A stretch of 64,000 bases of DNA. Origin: Choristoneura fumiferana. Lineage: Eukaryota; Arthropoda; Insecta; Lepidoptera; Tortricidae. The stretch covers positions 3,836,936 through 3,900,935 of the forward strand of contig NC_133483.1 in NCBI RefSeq assembly GCF_025370935.1. Reading direction: 5' to 3'. The notes beneath the pieces were generated by a model. It saw only the letters and a list, made by a program, of their open reading frames with translations. It searched no databases and was not told the DNA's origin. Shown here piece by piece: positions 12,801 through 24,800 of this stretch. Position numbers and translations under genes: made by a program. Positions within the stretch are counted from its first letter, which is position 1. Each line of letters begins with the position of its first letter.

Positions 12801-15800
12801 TTTGGGCAAGTTATAATGGATATGAACCCATATGGAATTGAATTGACTTTAAAGTTAATTGATCCAAATTGACCCAATTATATATTGGTTTTGCAGGCGG
12901 CAAGTGGCAGAGCCGGAGCGGCATACTTCTAGCAAAAGCTCGGTGTCTTCAGGCAGCAGCAAGCGTCACGATCACCACACCTTCATGAGGCTCGCTTCAG
13001 CCAATGAACAGGACAACATGGCTGCTGGTATCTACAGTTTTTTTTAATAACCTTTAAGGTGTTTTAAAGCTACAGCTCATTAGATCCATCCGGCACCCGA
13101 TCCGCGGCGCTCCCTACCCTCATTTCATAATAGAGTACTCGGAAATTCGTGGACCACGCGACGTCCACTCGTTGACCACGCGAGGTCCACTCGTTGTCAA
13201 CGCGGCGTCCACCCGTGGACTAACTGTCGACAACGAGTGGACGCCGAAAGTCAAGGCGGTGCTGGTCGGGTGCCGGGTGGCTCTAATGAGCTGTGACCTT
13301 TACTTATAGGCAAGAAAGCTCTGCTTCCTTATACTCGTCTCTAACCTTGGGCAGATCATGATCATGACATACTTGTGGATCGTCCAACCATCTCTTTAGG
13401 GTATCCGCTAACTCGCGTGGCTGCTCGACGCGGGCGTCCGCGCGGCGTGCTGTTTCAATAGGTTTCAATAGAGCAAAGACCCGCCTCATGCAGCAGTGCG
13501 CTATTAAGTATACTTCGTTTTTTTTTAGCATTAGAAAGAAGGTAAGCGATCTTGATGTGTCTTTTATTGAAAAACACTTGAAAATAAGTCACAGCAAATA
13601 TGTAACAATTAGAAAGGACATATGATCATTTACATGCTTTTGGTATCATAAGTAATAGTTACTGTTTAAAAAAAAAGTTTTTCAATAAAAAGACTCGTCA
13701 AAATTGTTTACTCTTCTAATGCATGAAACGAGCACGCCGCGCCAAGATAAGCCGTGCACCCGCGCGAGTTAGCGGATACCCTTAGACTGCCTGTTCGCCG
13801 TTATCGCAGAATGGTTGGGTCAAGCCAGCAAGAAAGTTCCCGGTCAACAAGTGTTTTCATACATTGATCGATGTTTAAATTTTACGGCGCCAAAAGCGTG
13901 ACTAAAGCAGTGTTTAGTACTAACCTTCTGCTGAAATATTTTTTAAAACAACTTCTATACGGAAATTTCATTTTATATTTTATTTCACAGTGAATTATAA
14001 GATCAAATGCATCAACCTGGACCCACCACTGACGGAACCCAATCTCCAGAAACACAACCAACGGCTAGAGCGGTCAACGGCGCCTAGAGACCGGACTAAA
14101 TCACGACGTAAGATTTTTATCTTCTTTACATACTAAGTGTAAAATAAAATCACTACCCACTGTCTGTCTGTCTTTATGTACGTTTAGATCTAGCCACGCA
14201 ACGGATTTTAATGCGATTTTCAGCTTTTTACAAAATGTTTCATACTGTATTGCATATACTAGTGAAGGGACGTGCTCCAGCTTCGCGTAGTTGTAGTTTT
14301 TACTTAAAATTTGGCATGCATTATGTAGGTTGGATCTACGAATAAATAATACGAGTAAGTCAGGAAGCGTAACTCAGAACAAAACCACACAAAAAGTGGC
14401 CATACCTAAAACCAAAACGACATGAATCAAATACGAATCAATTTCAAGGTTGCAAATAGACGTTCTTGTTGATTGGTTAAAATTCAGAAACAGATGGAGT
14501 TCAGACGGATCACTTCTTATATCTAACGTTTCAATGACGTGTCATATATTTATAATGACAGCTTGTTTTTTAAGCGACTTAATTAAAGGAAAAGGTGAAG
14601 TTTATCAATTCGGTTGTATTTTTTGGCTGTTACTGTGTGATTTGAGGAATTTTTTTTTTCGTTTGTATAGGAATACCTCTAATTAAGTCCCATAGGCGCA
14701 AAATCAGGATCTGATGATTGGATCCTAAGGAAATCGAGGGAACTCTTCAAATATTGTAGGGACACCTATGGTAATTTGGATATATTTAGTAGTGACTCGT
14801 GCATTTGCTCTTGAACATCATCATTTGATGAAGTGGAACTAATGATAAAGACCAGTGAAGACCACAGTTGACCACCGGAGTTAGGTACTACTCAATAACA
14901 AGTATTTCACGGGTTTAGTTTCAATTTATTAGCGCAGTTGCTAAGCAATTTCTGCTCCTCGTAATGCATATGGTGAAATGGAACGGGTGGTGAAGCACCA
15001 CAACTCTTAAATAATGAACGTCTCTGCATCGGAAAAAGCAATCTTTTGGAAAAGGTGATGAGCAGTGGACATTAAACTATTGTATCTTATATTATTCATA
15101 CTAAAAATCGTAAAACATATAAAGACTGTTTGTACCTATTGTTTGGGCGATACAGGAAAGAGGAAAGTATCAAGAGGGGTGAGGAAACTGTCATTTACAT
15201 TACGTGAGCCATGGACCACTGACTTGATTTTGCATAATACTGACCATCTCCAACTGATAAGTGATAAGTGAAGTATTTGAATTTTTTTGAATATAAATCT
15301 AATTTTACGACTACTTACTAGTGGAAAGTGATCCCTGGACATTTTAATTTTGCATTGTTCCTGCACCACTTCATAACACACGTTGGCATGATAATTTAGA
15401 GCTGTTCACGATCAAAAATGCGAAAATTCGACGTGAGCTCACTGAACTTGCAAAATAAATGTCAGTCAAAATTAAATGTCGCGCATGCGCACATTAGCGC
15501 AGGACACGGTATGCGTGCTTATAGCGCAGTTACAATTCCTGACTTATTATTTGTTCGTAGGGTTGGATGAATGCAAGTACGATAGCAAAATGTACAGTCA
15601 GTAAAAAAAAAACTTAACGTAAAGATTTTTCTTGTGCAACATTGCTGCTTAATCTGTCATCTCCCAGGATAACAGGATCAAAGGAATTTGGGCACAAATT
15701 TGTGCCTCTGGGAGAGGGCAGGTTAAGCAGCAACGCTGAATTTCAGTGGGATTTTTAAACTATGATTATTGATGCTACTGCTATGCTACTGTCTGAAACC

Positions 15801-18800
15801 ATAAACTTTTTGTAATTTCTAAAACATTAACAACTTTTGACCTTTAACCACCTAAAACGACTTTACCTATTTAAAAAGTTCAATATCTCAAAAGCGGCTG
15901 AACCGATTTTGATGAAACATGTGTAAGAACCATCGCTAGAAAACCTGCTCCCAAATAAAAAAAACCTGCATTCAAATTGGTCCACCCGTTTAAGAGCTAC
16001 GGTGCCACAGACAGACACACATAGCGGTCAAACTTATAACACCCCTCGGGGGTTAAAAAAAAATCCGATCATAAGACATGTTGCCTACCAAATTTAACTT
16101 GCTTTGATTTTTACCGAACACTGAAGCTACCGTACAGCGGCCAACCGATAGTCTTTTTCAACCTCGACATTGAATCATCGATTGTAAATTGATTGTTTGC
16201 TTTGACCAGGTCACAAGCGGGGTGGGGACATGGAGGAGTCCCCGCTAGACGCGGACGAGGACGACGAAGAGGGCTCCCCCTTGTACTGCAACTGGGACCT
16301 CCGGGGCATGCAGCATCTACTGCCGCTCCAGGACTATATCATACAGCAGGCCAAACTCTCCAGTAAGGACTGGTGCTTTGAGGGAACAACCCATATATGC
16401 CCAGTGAGTCGTTTTTGAACCGTGCAAAAACCCGCGAATTTGTAAATGAAAACTCTTATCTGTCACGTCTAGCGAATGAAAGATATTGGAGACTAGAAAT
16501 AGTTCTGGGCATATATGGGTTAACGTTCTGGGCGATATTTTATGTGCGAAGACTGAATTTAGAAACGCATTGACCAGTACGCTGCAAACGCCGGTTAAAT
16601 AAAGAAATTGCATATCGAGGGTATTCTGGCAGAACCGGATAAGTGCACAATATTTATTTTTTATACGGTTCTTCTAGATAAATAAAGCAGAAAACATTGA
16701 GTATGCCTATGTATGTAACTTTTTTTTTTAAATTTGCACTTGCCAGAATACCCTCGATGTGTGTTTAGTGAATTAGCTCTTTGAAGAATTTGCTCGTTGG
16801 GGCTGAGTAGTTCACAAATTGAGACCACGGATCGGCGAGCGGAGCGTAGGACGTCCACCAACGGAATGGACCGATGAACTCGTTAAAGTTGCGGGTTCAG
16901 TTCACGGTAGATGCAGGACGCGTACAAACGATACAACTGGGTGTATATGGAGGACATTTTCATTATGTCCAACAGTGCAGGGCTGATATGATGATGATGA
17001 TGATTATTTTATATACAATTGCTACTTAAAGCGGATGTAACCAGAACTACTAACGAAAAAAAAACCGGATCACAAAAAACGACGTAAATTTAAAATTGGA
17101 CTAATAGGCTAATTGTTGCAGGTCGCAGTCGATACGGTGGCGGCTCGGGCTCAGACAACGAGTCCGGCTCGTCCCGTTCCCGCTCCGGCTCGGAGTCCCG
17201 CTCCCTGTCCGGCCACGAGCCGGACAACGAGTCGTCGGACGGCGGCGCCCGGACGCCGGACGACGACGACGGCTCCGGCGTGTATCTGCCGCACTCTTAC
17301 GCTCACCGTCCGGCCGACGTCGAGTATATGAACCACGGCGTAGCGTATTACAATACGTTTGTCGGGTTCGATAGGGATCGGCAGCCGTCGCCTGGTATAC
17401 ATCGGGTAAGTTTTATATGCGGTCTTACACTCCGAACTTCGTATCGTGCGTCCTGCTCAGATACTATATAAAGAAGTAAGAGGGATGGTATGATATGGAA
17501 TTTGAATTTCGAACTTTGGAGTAGAACCCTTAGGTCAGCGCGTTTTTTAAACGCCCAACGTACACTAGCTGTGAAGTTATGTGGAAAAAATCTAACAAAA
17601 GGATAATTTAACGTGTCAAACGAACATTTAAGTTAAGTTGCATATTTTGCACTGTTTTAGATAAATAAGGATTTTATATGATTTTTTTAACCGGCTTCAA
17701 ATAAAGGAGGAGGTTATCAATTCGGTTGTTTTTTTTTTGTTGTTATTTTTGGTAATATAAAAGTGACGTGTATGTAAATTCGGTCTCCTTGCTATCTAAT
17801 CTTAGTTATAATGTCTCATTTCAAACTAGGTTATTTGGAATACACCTAGTTAGTAGGGACGAATCCAGATGGTCATGTTTTTATAGATGACGGAGTAAAC
17901 TCAATTTTTTTTGACAGCAGTGTGCTTTTTTCTTGTTTTTTATCATTTACATTATATTAAAAAAAATACAGAGTAATAATTAATTTTGACCATTTCATTT
18001 CAATAATTCTCTGTGTTTGTCAATATTTTGTATTTTGCAATATCATCGATGTTTGATTTATAATGTTTAATTTGAAAATGTCAAATGCTCGCACGTAAAC
18101 AGGATCGTCTTCAGAGTGCATTTGTTTGTCAGACGTCGTCGCTCGGCGGCGGGGCGGGGGCGGGGGCGGGGCGCGGGCGCGGGCGCGGCGGGGGCGGAGG
18201 CGCCGGCGCTGTACAGCCCGGTTAGGGCGCACGCCGCCCTGCACACGCGCCCGCCGGTAGAACAGGACATCGAAATCTTCGCCAAAGACCATCTCAACTT
18301 CAACAAGGGGATCTTCAGGAAAAAGGTCAGAGACCATAGAATCCTACCAGTAAAATGAGAAAGTTTGTGACTGTGTGTTTGTATGTTTGTTACTTCATGC
18401 TATAACGGCTGGATGAATTTTGATGAAATTTGCTATGTACAGTTGCCATCAGATATTTCGGAGCGGCCAAGGAGATCATAAATATAGAAACGCGAACTCT
18501 AAAACATTAATAATATCGTCACTACTTTGAAAAAAATCTCGTATCTAAAATCATTATGTCAACAAAATTTAACCTTGACGTAATGTTTATAAGGTCCACT
18601 CAGAAAATTATCTACTTTGAGATACGAGTTTTTTTTTAAAGTAGTGACGATATATTGCATGCTCCGTACTTTGATCACCTTGGCCGCTCGATAGTTAGAC
18701 TCCTGAAATAACGCATAAGCTACTTTTATCCCGATATTTCCGGATCGGATAATATCTCAAAATCTCAACCACTTGGATTAGACAAACGAAATTCGGCGCG

Positions 18801-21800
18801 GGTGTTTTACGAGGAACCTTAAAAAAATCTACGATGTAATTTTTGGGAAAGCATATTTGTATTGTAGCATTGTACCAAATGTTGCAGTGATAAATATTGT
18901 TATTTATTATTTATTTCTTTATTGATAAAAACGTTTACATGACATTACAGTACATGATGACCAATTCATCATGAATTCTAGACTAACTAAGAAAGGTTAT
19001 AAAGGTCCCTACTCACTGCACCGTATCAATAACGGAATGTCAGACGCATAAATGACACGCGACGGCGACGATTCGTTACGGAACCTGCTAGTGGGCATAA
19101 TCTCATTTTCGATACAAAGCATACATACAAGTTTTGCCTGACGCGTTGCTATACATACGGTCATGATATGACACGGTGTAATGGATAGAGTCCTTAACGA
19201 CCGGATGGCCAAGTGGTCAGAGAACCTGACTGATGAAGCTTGAGGTCCCGGGTTCGATCCCTGAATAATACGAATGTTTGTTCTCTGATCTTGGATGTTT
19301 ATGCTTATATGTATATGTATTTATCTATATAAGTATGTAGAACCAACGAATTGTGACCCACTGTGGAACCTTTTCATAGAAAAAGTCATAGTGACAGCGC
19401 ATTGCTTGGCAAGGAAATTTATTATGACACTTTGACAATGTTAATGTTTTTTTGGAATCATTTTGTATTTCAGCCGAAAATTCCACTTTTGGACATACGG
19501 TCATCCCGTAAAACTCTCCACTCAAACGGTCTTGTGCTTTCCGCATCCACCGCGATCCCGCGATCTTAACCAAGTCGTCGCTCCATCTTGTTGGTGGCCT
19601 ACCGACAGCTCTACTGCTGGTCAACGGACACACGAATTTCCCCTATGCACCACATATCTCAGCTTGTTTGTTTCTTATTTAGCCACTTAAGCAGTGACGC
19701 TAGCGACATCTATACCGTAGCCCTCATCGAGAAACTTTGAGAATGTTCTACGGTGGGTCAGAATCTAATGGTTTGACTCTACAAACACAATGGTTCGATT
19801 TATTTACATATCTATATAAGTATGTTTATCCGTCGCCTTAGTGTTCATAGCACAATCTTTGCTTAGTTTGGGACTAGGTAAATTGGTGTCAAGTGTCCCA
19901 TGATATTTATTAATATTATTTATAATAACTGTCATTACACCTATACTAAAATAAGTTCTAAACCTAACTAAAGTCATTCCCCCAGGCGTCAGTCCGCGAC
20001 ATGCTCTCGTGGACCTCCTCTTCGATCAGCGCGCCAATGGTGGGCGCGGACTGGGACAAGCCGCACAAAAAGGCGGCCATCGACCTGTTCCGACTGGTCC
20101 AGATATACATGGGCGACAGGAAAGCCCGGCCCGGGATGACGCTTAACTCTGTGGCGCAGGACATACTGCATGCGACATTCACCAATGAAAAGTAAGTTCG
20201 CATGTTTTTTTAGGGTTCCGTACTCAATGTGTGCCAACGGAACCCTATTACTGAGACTCCGCTGTCTGACTGTCACAGGGCTCTATCTCTTGAGTCGTAA
20301 TAGTTAGACACTTGAAATTTTCACAGATTATGTATTACTGTGGCCGCTATAACAACAAATACTAAAAACAGAATAAAAATATTTAAAGAGGGCTCCCGCT
20401 CCCATACAACAAACATGATTGTTTTGCCGTTTTTTTTTGCTTGATATTAATAACGGCAACAGGTACACGCTTGAAATATTAACAGAATCTTTAGTTGTTT
20501 AATCACTTTAAAAATAAATAATTAAATTAAATTAAATAAGTATTTAAGGGAGGCTCCCATACAAAAAACTCAATTTTTTTAAATTTTTTTTGCTGTCTAA
20601 TTTTGTATAGATAATGGTACGGAACCCTTTGTGCGCGAGTCCGACTCGCACTTGGCCGGTTTTTTATTTATTTTAAACAGTGGCGGGTCGATGATCAGCG
20701 TTTTGTGGCGTTTTAAGGTTGTGTAGATCACTGAGCGTCCGGAAGACGAAGCGTTGGCAGGCCTCCCACTAGATGGACTGACGACATTGTGGGAGTTACA
20801 AGTGGCGTGTTGTCGTTCATTGTGGCGTTCTAAGGGGGAGGCCTTTATTCAGTGGACGTCTTCCGGCTGCTGATGATGATGACGACCTGATGGCCAAGTG
20901 GTTAGAGAACCTGACTACGAAGCTTGAGGTCCCGGGTTCGATTCCCGGCCGAGGCAGATATTTGTATGAATAATACGAATGTTTGTACTTGGGTCTTGTA
21001 TGTTTAATATGTATTTATCTATATAAGTATGTTTATCCGTTGACTAGTATACATAGTTCAAGCTATGCTTAAAGATAAAAGATAAAGATTATATACAATT
21101 ATTAAATTGAATATATAGATGTTCAATAATTTTATGTCCTGTCCTTCATGTCTTGCCTTTCAGCATACAAATTTTTTACTTAGTTTGGGACTGGGTCAAT
21201 TAGTGTCAAGTGTCCCATGATCTTTATTTATTCAGCTTCAGCCGGACCAGCACTTCAAAAACTCACCATCTCAGTGAAAATCTATTTTTTTTATTCTCCT
21301 CAACAATCATACCAAAATAAAGTTTAATGATTGTGTTTCTATTCTACTTACTGTTTTGATAATCTCATGTCAGTTCGCGACATGAGATGCGGTAGGTTTC
21401 TAAACTTGTTTCTTCGTAGGCCACTGTCAAAGTTTTACTGTTTTCGGTAGATCCCATGCTGCTACATTTCTACTATATACCCAAAAATCCTAAGGCCGGT
21501 TTGCAGGAAAAAATAAATCTAGATTTAGTAGATAATTATAAAAAAATAAAGTTAATTAAAGTTTGTCATTTGTGTTTTGTTTCTTTTCTTTTGTACAATA
21601 AAGAGTTTACATACATACATACTTACATAATCCATTCTTAAGCTTGACAGTTCCATACAGTTTGACAATAATTTGTCAAGTGTATTTTGTTTCTATGATG
21701 TGTATTTTTTTTCTCTTTTCTTTTGTATTTTCTATGAGTCATGTTACTTGAAATAAATGATTATTATTATTATTATTATTATTATACTAAACTGAGTTTA

Positions 21801-24800
21801 ACGCTAACTCGAGATTTATGTGTTTCCAGCAAGTAGCCATAAAACCCCCATCTTTCTTTCACGCCAACGTGGGCCCCCGTCAGGTCTCCCGTGGACCCCT
21901 AAAGTAGAGTAACTAACAGGAGTAGAGTACGGTGTAAATTCATACCGTTTGTTTGTAGGCTTCGGGACGAATTGTACGTGCAGCTGTGCCGGCAAACCAC
22001 GGAGAACCCGCTCCGGGACTCTCTGCTCCGCGGCTGGGAGTTACTCGCCGTCTGCCTTGCCTTCGTGCCGCCTTCGCCCGCCTTCCAGCCCGCCCTCACT
22101 AACTACGTCAACCGGCATCGCGACCCCGCCTTCGCTGACGCCTTCCCAGAGGTAAGATGTGTAATCATCATTCCTGCATAGACCTCCAGTTGCATCGGTT
22201 GGAAGCTATCTGTATCCACCGTGAACCGGCTTTAACCAAGTCATCCGTCCATCTCGTTGGACGTCCTACGCTGCGCTTGCCGATTCGTCTTCATTCGAGA
22301 ACTTTTCGGCCCCAATGGCTATCTGTTCTCCGTGCTATATGGCCTGCCCATTGCCACTTCAACGAAGTAATTCGATTGGCTATGTCAGTGACCCTCGTTA
22401 TTCTACGTATATCCTCATTTCTGAGATTAAATACGAGTATAGTAGCCATTGACATCTATGTACATGTATCTTAAGAAGCCGTGGTGGCCGAGTGGTTTGA
22501 CCTATGGCCTCTCAAGCAGAGGATCGCGGGTTCAAACCCCGGCTCGCACCTCTGAGTTTTTCGAAATTCATGTGCGGAATTACATTTGAAATTTACCACG
22601 AGCTTTGCGATGAAGGAAAACATCGTGAGGAAACCTGCACAAACCTGCGAAGCAATTCAACGGTGTGTGTGTGAAGTTCCCAATCCGCACTGGGCCCGCG
22701 TGGGAAAAACTGCCCAAGCCCCCTCATTCTGAGAGGAGGCCTGTGCCCAGCAGTGGGACGTATATAGGCTGGGATGATGATGACATGTATCTTACATCAA
22801 CACAGTGCACAAAATTAGTTCACAGCGCATTTTTTTAAACAGTTCACTATAGTTTGTTGACGTCCGTGACAGGGGTTACTTTGACACAGTAATATTGATG
22901 ATTGATGCCCGCACGTTTTGTTCTTAACAGCCAGTCTAGTGCCGTAAGGTATATATGTCGATGAGTAGCCCAATAAAGTACATAGTTTTAGACGAAGTGA
23001 TACTATACCCTAAAAATTTGGCTAATGTCTTTAGTCTAGAAACCACTACTAACTGTCATAGTGGTTGTCGTCAGGTTGGCAAATGGCCGATTCACGTGCA
23101 AGTGTCGCACTACGCGGGGGTGGCGTGCAAGCGGCTGGAGCGGATCGGCTTCGGCGGCAAGCGGCAGCCCCGGAAACCCACCACGGAGGACATCGACCAG
23201 GCCAGGGTGAGCCGTTCATCTCTGAGCTACTCTCTCTACGTCCTACACATGTCCACAGCATACTTTATTTATTTATTTATTATATTTCTTTTATTAATAA
23301 CTAGCACAGCGCCCCCCAGTGTGCGAGGCTTCGCATGGGCACAATAAAAAAAAAGTTTTTGAGTTAATTCGTAACAAACCCAAAAATACTAATCTTTCCT
23401 CTTAATAATATTAGTATAGATGTACTCGTATCTATTCTAGGCTTGAATATTTCGGGTTGATTTTAACACACGGTGTACTACAGTATCATTCAGAAAGCAT
23501 TTACCGATCACCTAGGTGCTTCTTTTAAACTTTTGAACGCCACAGTGGGTAAAACACGACAGCTGAAAATGCCGACGCGGTGCCTATGGCACGATTTTCA
23601 GCCATTTTTTTTTCGGGTATTGCCGACTGTGGCGTTCAAAAGGTAAACAAAGTATTGTGCTTTTTCTCCCACAGATTCAGATATTCAGGCAATCAATGTT
23701 CGGCAACACGCTATCAGAGGTGATGGCGTTGCAGAAGGACCGTTTCCCCAACCGGCAGCTGCCGTGGGTGCAGGTGGCGTTGTCCCAACAAGTGCTCGCC
23801 CTCAACGGCCGCGACACCGAAGGCATATTCAGGGTGTCCGCGGACGTCGATGAAGTTAACGCCCTTAAAGCCAAGATAGATAACTGGGAGCTGCCTGATG
23901 CTTCCACTTTGACTGGTGAGTGGCTACATTAAGTTTTGATATAGAGGCACACTTAAGATTGCTAATGTCGTTCAAAAGTCGAAACAAAGGATAGGTTTTT
24001 AATTGCTTTCTCAAAAAGAAAAACGTTTATATTTTATTTTATTATTTATTACTAGCTGTTGCACGTGACTCCGTCCGCGTAGAATTATGAAAAATAGTTT
24101 ACGTCCTATTCTCAGATCTACCGAATATACACAAAAAAAAACATAAAAGTCGGTCAGGCCGTTTCGGAGGAGTTTGGTCATAAATATTGTGAACTTTATA
24201 TACGAGAATTTTATATTTTAGATAAAAGTCATAGTAAACTCTAAATGTAATCGCACATACAAAATTTCGAAAAACTCAAGGGTGCTTAGGATCGAATCCA
24301 CAACCCTCTGCTTTAGATACCATAAGTCAAACCACAAGGCAGTGTCCGCCGACAGCGATTAACGAATTCTTCACAGACTTAACAAAGTTAAATTCTTTTA
24401 TATGCCAATAGCAACGTGTAGTGCATCTACCACATCATAAGTCACGAGTCCTACGGCTACGTTCCATATTCCATGGGAAAGAATTATGTACCACCCCTTA
24501 AAACAAACAGATGTAATTTCGTTGAGCAAATGTTGTAAAAAACATAATCATCATCATCCCAGCCTATATACGTCCCACTGCTGGGCACAGGCCTCCTCTC
24601 AGAACAAGAGGGCTTGGGCCATAGTTCCCACGCGAGCCCAGTGCGGATTGGGAACTTCACACACACCATTGAATTGCTTCGCAGATTTGTGCAGGTTTCC
24701 TCACGATGTTTTCCTTCACCGCAAAGCTCGTGGTAAATTTCAAATGTAATTCCGCACATGAATTTCGAAAAACTCAGAGGTGCGAGCCGGGGTTTGAACC

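Noticed and set aside
12596..12877. 93-residue minus-strand frame in intron 11
   Set aside because: No recognisable domain, no splice or start support, and it overlaps the acceptor region of exon 12.
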